NCBI RefSeq assembly: GCF_032854445.1 | Contig: NC_088296.1 | Span: 24,311,604 to 24,375,603 of the forward strand | Source of the DNA: Liolophura sinensis | Lineage: Eukaryota; Mollusca; Polyplacophora; Chitonida; Chitonidae | Length of the DNA: 64,000 nucleotides | Direction: 5' to 3' | Part shown: positions 24,128 to 37,900 of the stretch, piece after piece | How positions within the stretch are numbered: position 1 is the first letter of the stretch | Layout: every line of letters begins with the position of its first letter | Notes under the pieces: model-generated | Told to the model about the DNA's origin: nothing | What the model saw: only the letters and a program-made list of their open reading frames with translations | The model's database searches: none | Translations under genes and position numbers: made by a program

Positions 24128-25070
24128 CAGAAAAAGCACCCTTTTCGCTGATGGAAATCTCTATATTTCAACTGATATCTGCAAATTATGTGAAAGAGCA
24201 CTCTTTTCGCTAAAGGGAATCGGTATGGTTTACCTGATATCTGCAAACTATGTGAAACAGCACCTTTTTAAATGAAGGAAATCCTTATGTTTCACCTGGT
24301 ATCTGCAAACTATGTGAAACAGCATCCTGTCCGATGAAGGAAATCTCTATATTTCACCTGATATCTGCAAACTATGTGAAACAGCATCCTGTCCGATGAA
24401 GGAAATCTCTATATTTCACCTGATATCTACAAACTTTGTCAAACAGCACCCTGTCCGATGAAGGAAATCTCTATATTTCACCTGATATCTGCAAACTATG
24501 TGAAACAGCACCCTGTCCGATGAAGAAAATCTCTATATTTCACCTGATATCTACAAACTATGTGAAACAGCACCCTGTCCGATGAAGGAAATCTCTATAT
24601 TTCACCTGATATCTACAAACTTTGTCAAACAGCACCCTGTCCGATGAAGGAAATCTCTATACTTTACCTGATATCTGCAAACTATGTGGAACAGCACCCT
24701 GTCTGATGAAGGAAATCTCTATATTTCACCTGATATCTGCAAACTATGTGGAACAGCACCCTGTCCGATGAAGGAAATCTCTATATTTCACCTGATATCT
24801 GCAAACTATGTGGAACAGCACCCTGTCCGATGAAGGAAATCTCTATATTTTACCTGATATCTGCAAACTATGTGAAACAGCACCCTGTCCGATGAAGAAA
24901 ATCTCTATAATTCACCTGATATCTGCAAACTATGTGAAACAGAACCCTGTCCGATGAAGAAAATCTCTATATTTCACCTGATATCTGCAAACTATGTGAA
25001 ACAGCACCCTGTCCGATGAAGGAAATCTCTATATTTCACCTGATATCTACAAACTTTGTCAAACAGCATC
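24128..25070. repeat. Minisatellite, 62-bp unit, about 15 copies
   Basis: The unit contains CACCTGATATCTGCAAACTA, TGTGAAACAGCACCCTGTCC and GATGAAGGAAATCTCTATAT. The outer copies at each end are more diverged than the central ones. Confidence 0.95.
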
Positions 25071-25284
25071 TTTTTCTCTGAAGGATATTATTATAATTCA
25101 CCTGTATATTAACCATAAAAAACATATCTACGTCGTGAACAAGATCAAACCCTATTATTTAGAGAAAAGGACAGCAAGGGGGGAGTTGATATTTCGGTAG
25201 GTAAAGTAACGATATAACTTCAGATACACGATGATGACATAAAACCCTCCACACGTCTTTGACTCTGTGTTCTTGCAGTTTATG
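25071..25284. other. Spacer between two minisatellites
   Basis: Unique sequence; no gene seen. Confidence 0.5.
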
Positions 25285-26640
25285 ACACCTGGTTTACCTG
25301 TAGGAGCCTTGAGGTATGTTCGGATATTAGTAGTATCGACATGTTGTACATGTAGCAGCCTTGAGGTAGGTTCGGATATTTGTAGTACCGACATGTTGTA
25401 CATGTAGCAGCCTTGAGGTAGGTTCGGATATTTGTAGTACCGACATGTTGTACATGTAGCAGCCTTGAGGTAGGTTCGGATATTTGTAGTACCGACATGT
25501 TGTACATGTAGCAGCCTTGAGGTAGGTTCGGATATTAGTAGTATCGACATGTTGTACATGTAGCAGCCTTGAGGTATGTTCGGATATTAGTAGTGCCGAC
25601 ATGTTGTACATGTAGCAGCCTTGAGCTTGGTTCGGATTTTAGTAGTATCGACATGTTGTACATGTAGCAGCCTTGAGCTTGGTTCGGATATTAGTAGTAT
25701 CGACATGTTGTACATGTAGCAGCCTTGAGGTATGTTCGGATATTAGTAGTATCGACATGTTGTACATGTAGCAGCCTTGAGGTATGTTCGGATATTAGTA
25801 GTGCCGACATGTTGTACATGTAGCAGCCTTGAGGTAGGTTCGGATATTAGTAGTATCGACATGTTGTACATGTAGCAGCCTTGAGGTATGTTCGGATATT
25901 AGTAGTGCCGACATGTTGTACATGTAGCAGCCTAGAGGCATGTTCGGATATTAGTAGTACCGACATGTTGTACATGTAGCAGCCTTGAGGTAGGTTCGGA
26001 TATTAGTAGTGCCGACATGTTGTACATGTAACAGCCTTGAGGTATGTTCGGATATTAGTAGTGCCGACATGTTGTACATGTAGCAGCCTTGAGGTATGTT
26101 CGGATATTTGTAGTACCGACATGTTGTACATGTAGCAGCCTTGAGGTATGTTCGGATATTAGTAGTACCGACATGTTGTACATGTAGCAGCCTTGAGGTA
26201 GGTTCGGATATTAGTAGTGCCGACATGTTGTACATGTAACAGCCTTGAGGTATGTTCGGATATTTGTAGTACCGACGTGTTGTACATGTAGGAGCCTTGA
26301 GGTAGGTTCGGATATTAGTAGTACCGACATGTTGTACATGTAGCAGCCTTGAGGTAGGTTCGGATATTAGTAGTGCCGACATGTTGTACATGTAACAGCC
26401 TTGAGGTATGTTCGGATATTAGTAGTACCGACATGTTGTACATGTAGCAGCCTTGAGCTAGGTTCGGATATTAGTAGTGCCGACATGTTGTACATGTAGG
26501 AGCCTTGAGGTATGTTCGGATATTTGTAGTGCCGACATGTTGTACATGTAGGAGCCTTGAGGTAGGTTCGGATATTAATAGTGCCGACATGTGGTACATG
26601 TAGGAGCCTTGAGGTAGGTTCGGATATTAGTAGTGCCGAT
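25285..26640. repeat. Minisatellite, 52-bp unit, about 26 copies
   Basis: The unit contains CGACATGTTGTACATGTAGC, AGCCTTGAGGTAGGTTCGGA and TATTAGTAGTAC. Each unit holds the dyad ACATG-TTGTA-CATGT and the palindrome TACATGTA. Minus-strand open frames across it are by-products of the repeat. Confidence 0.95.
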
Positions 26641-27226
26641 ACGTTTTATCATCTTTTGACCGTTATTAAATTAAAAACAAGAATATAAAAACATCATGCT
26701 GTGTACCAAGAATTTTGTAGGAATGACATTTGTTTTAAACCTAGTAAATGACTCAAAGGGAAACAGGACAATTTAGTCAAGAGGAACGTTATGTCGCATA
26801 AACATACTTTTCTGACTATTATTGAATACGATATCCTAACTCATGTTAAACGGATTCACACCAAGTAGATTCACTCTCATGTATAAGTTTAACTCTGAAA
26901 TTGATTTGCCGTGTTTTCAGATATGCTTTCACAATTCTGGGATGATTTTACCGAAGGAAAGATTCACTCAGAGTTATCCCCCCTAAATTTGCTCAGCAAG
27001 CTGCTGGGAACTGACTCTGCATCGTGTTTTTGTGGAGATGAAGGAGGTTTTCGGTCATATGTAACATTAGGCCTTGCCCACTCAGGCATTTTCTTTCTCC
27101 GTCATACAGAACTGTCATTATCCTGGAAAAAAAATCACGGATGCTTCCTAAATTTAAAAAAAAAAAAATCTTTAGATTTTCTTAAAACCATGCAGGCATG
27201 TATAGTCTAAGGAATGTATCCCGAAA
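26641..27226. other. Non-coding stretch
   Basis: Contains a 99-codon plus frame at 26911-27210 that I do not recognise; its end is poly-A/low complexity. I do not call it a gene. Confidence 0.4.
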
Positions 27227-28938
27227 ACACAGGCGACATCATTGACACAGGTGTCATCATTGACACAGGTGACATCATTAACACAGGTGACATTGACACA
27301 GGCGACGTCATTGACACAGGTGACATCATTGACACAAGTGACAACATTGGCACACGTGACGATATTGACACAGGTGACGACATTGGCTCAGGTGACATCA
27401 TTGACACAGGTGACATCATTGACACAGGTAACATCATTGGCACAGGTGACATCATTGACACAGGTGACGACATTGACCGAGGTGACATCATTGACACAGA
27501 TGACATCATTGACACAGTGACGACATTGACACAGGTGACGTCATTGACACAGGTGACAACATTGGCAGAGACGACGTCATTGGCACAGGTAACATCATTG
27601 GCACAGGTGACGTCATTGGCGCAGGTGACGACATTGACACAGGTGACGACATTGACTCAGGTGACATCATTGGCACTGGTGACATCATTGGCACAGGTGA
27701 CATCATTGACACATGTGACGACATTGACATAGGTGACGTCATTGACTCAGGTGACGTCATTGACACAGGTGACAACACTGGCACAGGTGACAACATTGGC
27801 ACAGGTGACAACATTGGCACAGGTGACGTCATTGGCACAGGTGACATCATTCGCACAGGCGACATCATTGACACAGGTGGCATCATTGACACAGGCGACA
27901 ACATTGGCACAGGTGACATCATTGGCACAGGTGACATCATTGACACATGTGACGACATTGACATAGGTGACGTCACTGACTCAGGTGACGTCATTGACAC
28001 AGGTGACAACACTGGCACAGGTGACAACATTGGCACAGGTGACAACATTGGCACAGGTGACGTCATTGGCACAGGTGACATCATTCGCACAGGCGACATC
28101 ATTGACACAGGTGACATCATTGACACAGGCGACAACATTGGCGCAGGTGACATCATTGACACAGGTGACGACATTAGCTCAACTGACATCAGTGACACAG
28201 GTGACATCATTGACACAGGTGACATCATTGGCACAGGTGACATCATTGACACACGTGACGACATTGACCCAGGTGACACCATTGACACAGGTGACATCAG
28301 TGACGTCACGGGCACAGTTGACATCACAGGCACAGGCGACGTCATTGACACAGGTGACATCATTGACACTGGTGACGTCACTGACACAGGTGACGACATT
28401 GACACTGGTGACGACATTGACTCAGGTGACGTCATTGGCACAGGCGGCGTCATTGGCACAGGTGACATCATTGACACAGGTGACGACATTGACCCATGTG
28501 ACATCATTGACACAGGTGACATCAGTGACACAGGTGACATTGACACAGGCGACGTCATTGACACAGGTGACATCACTGACACAGGTGACAACATTGGCAC
28601 AGGTGACGACATTGACACTGGTGACGACATTGACTCAGGTGACGTCATTGACACAGGCGACGTCATTGGCACAGGTGGCTTCATTGACACAGGTGACGTC
28701 ATTGACACAGGTGACGACATTGACACAGGTGACGACAGTGACTCAGGTGACGTCATTGACACAGGTGACAACATTGGCACAGGCGACTACATTGGCACAG
28801 GGGACATCATTGACATAGGTGACATCATTGGCACAGGTGACAACATTTGCACAGGTGATATCACTGGCACAGGCGACACCATTGGCACAGGTGACATCAT
28901 TGACACAGGTGACGTCACTGACACTCGTGACATCAATG
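27227..28938. repeat. 18-bp satellite, about 95 copies, rich in TGACGTCA
   Basis: The unit is GACATCATTGACACAGGT with common variants GACGTCATTG and GACAACATTGG. Because 18 is a multiple of three, several frames on both strands stay open for hundreds of codons. I counted 15 exact TGACGTCA palindromes (CRE/ATF-type site) within it. Confidence 0.95.
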
Positions 28939-30794
28939 ACATCGTCAATTTGAACCATGAAACCCAGCAAACAGTCGAACGAAACACCTGACTGAGACAT
29001 GAATTAACTACATTAATTATCTCGGTTAGAGTGCGAAAGATCACAACAGACTTTTTGTTGAACAACAATTTCCACACTGCATAAATTGTATATATATATG
29101 CCTTAAGTCGGATGTATACACAACATTTTGTTATAATGTGAGACAGACACTGGCATGATGTTATAAATACTTTACAAAAAAAATGGAGCACATTTGCAAA
29201 TAGAAGTACCTGTGCTAGTATTATTATTGACATATCACCCAATTAAGTACAATTTTTTTACATTTAGTTATACGTTTAGGACAAGCAGGTTATTATCCGA
29301 CTTGTACTGGACATTTACAGTGCTTTGTTTGTGAACAAGACCCAAGGCGACGCTGCAATTTTGTTTACGTTCTTGTAAATTGCTTGTAAAGTTACAGCAA
29401 ATTTACAGTAAACTTACACCATTTGTTATAACAGTGTTGCGAAGAAGGCCCTTTGCATCTCTTTGATGTAGCATATACAGATAATGTCATGCCGTAACAT
29501 TAGCTGCCTGCGTTACTCGCATACATAGAGGATATGCAACGACTGACCCATTATATCGGATGTATTAAACGAGTGGTGGAATTTTGGAGACTTTGGCGAG
29601 AAGCAAATGAAAGTTACAATACGAGTTAATAAATCTGAATCACGAATTGCATGTCCTATTAATCCTATAATTGATTTTCAGCGGTTTTGGGTGGTTTATG
29701 GAAAAGGAAACATCTGTTTGCTTTGACAAGTATGTAAATGAGATGCGTACTGATATCGATATATGTGAAAAAGTTGGGACCGTATCGCACATTTTTCAAA
29801 AAATAGTTCTAGAACAGAAAACATAACACAACCCATTAGGGTGATAAGATGACGAGCTTTAATTTCTTTCAAAAATATCAGCATTCATAATTGCTTATTT
29901 GTCAAAACGTTGGGCTCCAAAAGTCCAAATCACAACTTCATGACAAGTGATGTCGCGTGATGACTTGCGGGGCGCGAAGAGTGGTGATATCGAAAATCAT
30001 ACTAAACGAATTTTTCCCATCAGGCTTTAACGCGAACAATCACCTGAAAACTTATTTGTTGGTCTTATAAACCATTATGGAATCTGGAGAATGTAACAAA
30101 ACTGTGTCTACGGTATTTCAATAGGCTTTATTTTGGTTCCGTTTTGGGCTTTCCGTGAGATGGTAGACGTGATGTTGAATCAAAAGGTCAAAGTGGGGCC
30201 AATTATCGTTTTCGATGTAGAAAGTAAAATTAAGTAGATGTAAGAAAAATCAAGAAGTACACTAGTTGCAGACGAGTTCTTACACACGAGACAACTCCTT
30301 GGTGCTCTACATAGTAATAAGGTAGGTTTGTAGATGTTTAATTTCGTGAAAATCTGATACCGAGGCATGCTGATGTCGTTGACGCCTGACGCAGCGACGG
30401 TTGTACTTATGTTTGTGAGTACCTTACAGTGCCAAGCGTTTCATTTCCTTTCACCAACTGTGGCTATTTTTTTACAATTTTACGAAGATAAGGTTTATTC
30501 CTGTCCAGTGTACCAAACAGTAAACATTTGTCATAGCAAGAAACCGTTGCCACGGTGTAATAATTGATAGCTAGCCATTTCTTTTCTTTGTTTTTCAGTA
30601 ATTGAAGTAGACCGGTATGCAGTTGTACCTTTTCATCGGATAAGCTTGTTAATGAAAGTTCAGGTGACCAATGAAAATTTCGGGTTATTTATATAACGAG
30701 TGGCGTATTGAAACTTTACATCAGTGTTGTTATATCACTGACTCGGACAAATTATGGGACAAACATATTTATGCTTCATGTAGATAGTTCCCAG
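28939..30794. other. Non-coding stretch
   Basis: No exon or element is recognised. It would be intron or downstream flank if the minus-strand ankyrin segments form a gene. Confidence 0.4.
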
Positions 30795-30884
30795 TTCGTC
30801 GACACTAGCACCTTTCTTCACGAGTAGAGCGGCGATGTCAAAATGACACTTCTGAACTGCAATGTGCAGAGTCGTCCATTCATT
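30795..30884 (-). pseudogene. Ankyrin-repeat exon-like segment, 3'-most of the cluster
   Basis: Minus-strand translation reads NEWTTLHIAVQKCHFDIAAL then LVKKGASVDELG. This fits one ankyrin repeat ('G-TPLH-A---GH--IV--LL-KGA-V'). The acceptor that should read CCACAG, as in sister exons, reads CCACAT here. No GT donor is seen at the expected end. Ankyrin repeats are protein-binding scaffolds; partner unknown. Probably a dead exon. Confidence 0.65.
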
Positions 30885-31017
30885 ATGTGGAAGAAAATGA
30901 CAGTGTATCACACAAACATTACGTCTTTTATATAGAAAAATGAAAACTGTGTCTAACACATGTCTACCTATTACTGATGTTGTTGTTTTGGTGTGTTTTT
31001 TTCACTGATTTATATGT

Positions 31018-31405
31018 TGCCAAGGTAGGCTTTATGAACCGTATACTGCCAGTAGCAAGGTATACTCTGACGTCACATTACTTTCTTTCCCGAATGTCAA
31101 GGTAGGCTTTATGGGCTGTACACTGCCAGTAACAAGGTATACTCTGACGTCACATTACTTTCTTCCCCGAATGTCAAGGTAGGCTTTATGGGCCGTACAC
31201 TGCCAGTAACAAGGTATACTCTGACGTCACATTACTTTCTTTCCCGAATGTCAAGGTAGGCTTTATGAATCGTGTGCAGCCAGTAGCGAAGTATAGTCTG
31301 ACGTCACATTACATTCATTTCCGAATGTCAAGGTAGGCTTTATGGGCTGTATGCTACCAGTAACAAGGTATACTCTGACGTCACATTACTTTCATTCCCG
31401 AATGG
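31018..31405. repeat. Minisatellite, 77-bp unit, 5 copies, each with TGACGTCA
   Basis: The unit contains CAAGGTAGGCTTTATGGGCC, AGTAACAAGGTATACTCTGA and CGTCACATTACTTTC. All five copies keep TGACGTCA within CTGACGTCACATTA. Confidence 0.95.
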
Positions 31406-33079
31406 CCTCTTAACAAAAGGGACATCACTCCAAGGGCCTATGGAAGCAGAATGAAAATGGCAGCTTTGAAATGGAGACCCAGAACTGGGCAAAACCCATG
31501 TTTCTCGAAATTTATATAAACTATCTTTTTTTAAAGTGGATATTATAAAGTGCATCGTTAAACATCGGGAAACTAAGTGTGAGACTTTAAAATGTGCGAT
31601 CATGTGCGCTACGGCGATGGTTAAAATGGCGGATTTTTTTTCAAAGAAGACACTATACAAAGTCAAATCGGCTATTAAATAGACACTTACATGATAATAT
31701 TTCCACAAATGCCGATCTCCGTGCCTTCACATATCTAAGGCAACTAACACATAAAGTGGTTCGAAACCGGTAAAAACCTGGAACTCACAGGTACAACAAC
31801 AACATTGAATAAATATGAACAAAAATCGGCGAAAATGTTCCATGTATGAGCATGACCTAACTATAGGGTAACCCAAGGGGTCAATCAGAATTTCATGTCG
31901 TCTAGATGGCAAATATTCACTGTTTTTTGTTTGTGAGAACGTTTGTCATAAGGATACTTTTAAACAGCTTGGGAGACCTAACGGGTAGAACGTTTGCCTC
32001 GAATTCGAGAAACCTCACACTTGGGTCTGATCATAACAAACGCATTGAAAGTGGTATTAGATGCTGCCTCGCTTGACGTTCATCACCGAGAAGTTAGAGC
32101 AAGAAAACAGGATTGGTGGGCCCAGTGTCAGTATGAATATCTCTTTTTGTGTTCCTTAACGATTTGAAACAATTAAGGTCAATATTACCGCCCCGCAAAA
32201 TTTGTGTCTGCCATAAAAGCGTGTTGTGTGTTACAACCCAAACTGTCTGTATTATAAAGAGATGGCTTGTTCGAAATACACGACAGTTTAGCCGGACAAA
32301 AAAGTAACCAAAACCAGTAAATTTTATTTTACAACAATTTATTAGCTTAACGAGACCAGATAATAAGACTTATACAAATACTAAAGTACTTACGGTGTCA
32401 AGTCCAAACGGACGCATATATTCCACAATATATATACCACACAGGCATAAATGCTCAAAGGCAAATTCACAAGAGGGAAAATCCACAGTATAACTGAGTG
32501 TATGACGAAATAGACACAAAATTCCACAGACAGGGTCCGTGTACAAATAAGCACTGTGTATACAAGAGCACAAATTAAACATACAAGCTCAGACTGAACA
32601 GGTGCTCGGTGGAGATAGGATATAAAAAAGCCAGAGGCTATAGGGACACTAAAATTCAGCACAAAAGGCCTACTAAAGTAATACACAGCGAAAGCATCCA
32701 GAACTCTCAATAATTCTCCGTTCTCTGTTCTCCCTTCTCTGTTCTCTCCCCGTTTAACCTGCTTTCATAGGTCTTATATAGCCTGGTGGAATTGTCTAGA
32801 ATAAGAAAATTCCTGAACACTTGATGTAAACAAACAGGCACCGAACTGAGCGCATTCTGGAATATTCTAAGGTAGAGGCAGACAGCACTCCCTGAACTCA
32901 GCATATGTAAACAGTGGCAAGCTACATCTAGAAACTGACGGCAGCCGTGCACATAACATGTGCAAAATGCCTAAACGCTCTGACATAAAAAGTGAGCTTG
33001 TTACATGCATGTTTGATTCCCTAGAATATGTATCAGATTTCACATTTATATTTCCTATACCTTTATTTTAGCCTAATTA
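31406..33079. other. Non-coding, with a possible tRNA-derived SINE
   Basis: 31968-32140 begins with a tRNA-like segment (A-box-like TAACGGGTAGAACG, B-box-like CTTGGGTCTGATC) and continues to GGGCCCAGTGTCAGTATGAA. This is consistent with a third SINE family. No gene is recognised in the rest. Confidence 0.4.
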
Positions 33080-33150
33080 CACAATATCGAGCACTAAAGT
33101 TTGCTGCCAGAAAGCATGAATTGTGACATGAAGAAAGGCGTCCTTCCATT
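33080..33150 (-). pseudogene. Possible ankyrin-repeat exon, weak
   Basis: The minus strand shows CCACAG followed by a frame reading EWKDAFLHVTIHA, spaced like the 'G-TPLH-A' core but with poor conservation. It has the same acceptor motif and position as the sister exons. The remainder does not complete a repeat. Confidence 0.4.
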
Positions 33151-34064
33151 CTGTGGATAGCAACAGCAGCTTATCAAAGAATCCACCTCGTTTCCATGCA
33201 TTAATAGCTCCTGCGACCAAGTCTGTGAATTCAACGTAAGAGTTAGAAAATGAGTTGTGAACAAAATCAGAAGATAGAAATATGACATGTTAGATTCAAC
33301 TCAGCTGCTCTTAAAAGGTCACATTTTTTGACGATATTCCCTTATTCTTAATTCTGTCGTTTGCGTGAAAAAATTAAATATAAGACTAGCAAAAAAGTCG
33401 ACTATCGCCAATTTAATGGAGTACATCTTTCATTTCAATCCAAAAATTCCACCAGATTATCTTTCCCCGGACCATGCCGAGAGAGGCTGATTCGAATTTA
33501 ACATGGCCGTTGTCAAAGTCTGGCTTGCCATATAAGTGCAAGGTACACTTTTTTTCAATTTGGCATTATTTTCTTTATTATTCACAAGTCAATGCGTGCT
33601 ATGGAGACAAAAGCATGAACAGACACGTGTTTTGTTCTGTGAACATTTTCGGATTTATGGTGAGGATACATACAGTACACAAGAATGAGTTCCAGTCTGG
33701 TGAATATAAACATTTGGAGTGACGTCAGATTATACCCTGTCTGTTATGGTCTAGGGTTTTCCCCGACACTGCCCGGTTTCCTCCCACCGTAATTCTGGAG
33801 GCCCTTGTAGGCTACAAGTGAACTATTCTTAAGTACGGTGTAAACCACCAATCACTCTATGGATCAAAGGTCTCTCTCCTGATGCCAACTTTATTTGCGA
33901 GCCTTTTAAAAACCACCGCGAGGTGGTTTGGCTGTTGAATTTATTCATCCTAAAATCCGATTAAAATCTCCAGTAATAACCTACACAATATTACTGTAAC
34001 ATTATTGCTAATAAATTCCTTTTCTTGGCATGAAGATAAAACCAGAAGTAACCAGAAAAAGCTT
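33151..34064. other. Non-coding, with a SINE-A fragment
   Basis: 33765-33855 is a diverged reverse SINE-A (GCCCGGTTTCCTCCCACCGT, TATTCTTAAGTACGGTGTAA). No gene seen. Confidence 0.5.
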
Positions 34065-34153
34065 GTCAGTATTTTGTCAGTACATTGACATCGGCACCCT
34101 TCTTCTCTAACATGACCACTCAGAGCTGCTGAATGTAAAGGCGTGAACCCCCG
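34065..34153 (-). pseudogene. Ankyrin-repeat exon with internal frameshift
   Basis: After an intact acceptor (CCCACAG), the minus strand reads RGFTPLHSAALSGHV, then continues in a different frame as VMLEKKGADVNVLT. The two halves together make most of one ankyrin repeat, so bases are missing between them. The expected donor position lacks GT. Confidence 0.7.
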
Positions 34154-34949
34154 CTGTGGGTTGTAGCACGGATGCGTCACACTCATTATTCCTTATTTTA
34201 ACAAATGCATCTGGTTCCGTGGCTTCAAGTTATGAGGACGAAACCGAACATTATTTTAATGTAGCTTGCATCTTTTAAAGAGATACATTGCCGACGGGTA
34301 AAAAAATTGGGCTGCTATTTCAAACGCCATCTAGATGTAGATAAGGTTAAGATTTCCAAACGTCCACTGATATTTATCTGCCTTTGAGTGGACAATCGAA
34401 TATCCATGGATTCCCATCGAACATCAAGGCACTCAAGTCGCTATATTTAGAAACATGTCTGAGAATTAACTTTCTTACTTTATTATTTAAATTACGAATA
34501 CTTTATAATATATCATCGATAGAGAGGAAGACACTTTACTAGACATACTGTTCGCTTTAAATCTGTCATATTGTTAACTCGAAAGAGTCATGCATTGTGC
34601 GAATCGTTATGCTGTCTCATATGCATATTATCTCGACGGGATGACAGTTAGACCAGTGGCGAATTTCCCCTTAGCATTCTCTTCATTTTTCGAAAAATAC
34701 AGGCCCAATGCGTTTGGTTAGGAATCAAATGCAACTCATATTTGTATTTGTATATGTCCCAGTATAGAATCATTTTATACAGATGTATCAAGTAGACGGA
34801 GACGTAAATATTATCACTTGGCGCCACTAAGTGTACGTGATGATATACAAAGAAGTACCAAAACAAATGTTTTCTCCATCTAGCAATAAAGTTTTAGTGA
34901 CACAGCTAAGCAATCGAAAATTTTACTTTTACAGTTGTACACGTATATT
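34154..34949. other. Non-coding stretch
   Basis: No gene or repeat recognised. Confidence 0.4.
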
Positions 34950-37900
34950 AAGGGGCCTTGTCACATTAAATGTTTTACAACTGTTAAAACATACCTATAT
35001 AGAACATGACCCAATCTTTATGTTTTGTTTCGTACCTGACAATGAAGGGATCAAGATTTAACTGTTAGAACATACCTATATAGGACATGACCCAATCTTT
35101 ATGTTTTGTTTCGTACCTGACAATGGAGGGATCAAGATTTAACTGTGAAAACATACCTATATAGAACATGACCCAATCTTTATGAATTGTTTCGTACCTG
35201 ACAATGAAGGTATCAAGATTTAACTGTTAGAACATACCTATATGGAACATGACCCAATCTTTATGATTTGTTTCGTACCTGACAATGAAGGGATCAAGAT
35301 TTAACTATTAGGACATACCTATATAGAACATGACCCAATCTTTATGTTTTGTTTCGTACCTGACAATGAAGGGGCCAAGATTTAACTGTTAGAACATACC
35401 TATATGGAACATGACCCAATCTTTATGAATTGTTTCGTACCTGACAATGAAGGTATCAAGATTTAACTGTTAGAACATACCTATATGGAACATGACCCAA
35501 TCTTTATGATTTGTTTCGTACCTGACAATGAAGGGATCAAGATTTAACTATTAGGACATACCTATATAGAACATGACCCAATCTTTATGTTTTGTTTCGT
35601 ACCTGACAATGAAGGGGCCAAGATTTAACTGTTAGAACATACCTATATGGAACATGACCCAATTTTTATGTTTTGTTTCGTACCTGACAATGAAGGGGCC
35701 AAGATTTAACTGTTAGAACATACCTATATAGGACATGACCCAATCTTTATGTTTTGTTTCGTACCTGACAATAAAGGGGCTAAGATTTAACTGTTAGAAC
35801 ATACCTATATAGGACATGACCCAATCTTTATGTTTTGTTTCGTACCTGACAATGAAGGGATCAAGATTTAACTGTTAGAACATACCTATATAGGACATGA
35901 CCCAATCTTTATGTTTTGTTTCGTACCTGACAATGAAGGGGCCAAGATTTAACTGTTAGAACATACCTATATAGGACATGACCCAATCTTTATGTTTTGT
36001 TTCGTACCTGACAATGAAGGGGCCAAGATTTAACTGTAAGAACATACCTATATAGGACATGACCCAATCTTTATGTTTTGTTTCGTACCTGACAATGAAG
36101 GGATCAAGATTTAACTGTTAGAACATACCTATATAGAACATGACCCAATCTTTATGAATTGTTTCGTACCTGACAATGAAGGGATCAAGATTTAACTATT
36201 AAAACATACCTATATAGAACATGACCCAATCTTTATGAATTGTTTCGTACCTGACAATGAAGGTATCAAGATTTAACTATTAGGACATACCTATATGGAA
36301 CATGACCCAACCTTTATGAATTCTTTCGTACCTGACGATGAAGTGATCAAGATTTAACTGTTAGAACATACCTATAGAGAACATGACCCAATCTTTATGA
36401 ATTGTTTCGTACCCGACGATGAAGTGATCAAGATTTAACTGTGTTAACATACCTATATAGAACATGACCCAATCTTTATGTTTTGTTTAGTACCTGACAA
36501 TGAAGGGATCAAGATTTAACTGTTAGAACGTACCTATATAGAACATGACCCAATCTTTATGTTTTGTTTCGTACCTGACAATGAAGGGGCCAAGATTTAA
36601 CTGTTAGAACATACCTATATGGAACATGACCCAATCTTTATGATTTGTTTCGTACCTGACAATGAAGGGATCAAGATTTAACTATTAGGACATACCTATA
36701 TAGAACATGACCCAATCTTTATGTTTTGTTTCGTACCTGACAATGAAGGGGCCAAGATTTAACTGTTAGAACATACCTATATGGAACATGACCCAATCTT
36801 TATGATTTGTTTCGTACCTGACAATGAAGGGATCAAGATTTAACTATTAGGACATACCTATATATAACATGACCCAATCTTTATGTTTTGTTTCGTACCT
36901 GACAATGAAGGTATCAAGATTTAACTGTTAGAACATACCTATATGGAACATGACTCAATCTTTATGAATTGTTTCGTACCTGACAATGAAGGGGCCAAGA
37001 TTTAACTGTTAGAACATGCCTACATAGAACATGACCCAATCTTTATGTTTTGTTTCGTACCTGACAATGAAGGTATCAAGATTTAACTATTAAAACATAC
37101 CTATATAGAACATGACCCAATCTTTATGAATTGTTCCGTACCTGACAATGAAGGGATCAAGATTTAACTGTTAGAACATACCTATATGGAACATGACCCA
37201 ATCTTTATGATTTGTTTCGTACCTGACAATGAAGGGATCAAGATTTAACTATTAGGACATACCTATATAGAACATGACCCAATCTTTATGTTTTGTTTCG
37301 TACCTGACAATGAAGGGGCCAAGATTTAACTGTTAGAACATACCTATATAGAACATGACCCAATCTTTATGTTTTGTTTCGTACCTGACAATGAAGGGAT
37401 CAAGATTTAACTATTAGGACATACCTATATATAACATGACCCAATCTTTATGTTTTGTTTCGTACCTGACAATGAAGGTATCAAGATTTAACTGTTAGAA
37501 CATACCTATATGGAACATGACCCAATCTTTATGAATTGTTTCGTACCTGACAATGAAGGGGCCAGGATTTAACTGTTAGAACATGCCTATATAGAACATG
37601 ACCCAATCTTTATGAATTGTTTCGTACCTGACAATGAAGGGATCAAGATTTAACTATTAAAACATACCTATATAGAACATGACCCAATCTTTATGAATTG
37701 TTCCGTACCTGACAATGAAGGGATCAAGATTTAACTATTAGGACATACCTATATAGAACATGACCCAATCTTTATGAATATTTTCGTACCTGACGATGAA
37801 GTGATCAAGATTTAACTGTTAGAACATACCTATATAGAACATGACCCAATCTTTATGAATTGTTTCGTACCTGACGATGAAGTGATCAAGATTTAACTGT

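Noticed and set aside
25155-26391. Minus-strand frames in the 52-bp array
   Set aside because: 52 is not a multiple of three, so the frames cycle through the same three peptides; repeat artefact.
24128-26640. CRISPR-like appearance of regularly spaced repeats
   Set aside because: Units are adjacent tandem copies without unique spacers, and the DNA is eukaryotic.
26911-27210. 99-codon plus frame
   Set aside because: No recognisable family; tail is A-rich low complexity; no splice or promoter support.
27207-28818. Long open frames in the 18-bp satellite (up to 424 codons, both strands)
   Set aside because: The unit is six codons without stops, so frames are open on both strands by construction; there is no splice context and no family.
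31968-32040. tRNA gene
   Set aside because: A- and B-box-like text is present but no cloverleaf with a proper acceptor stem could be drawn; a SINE head is likelier.
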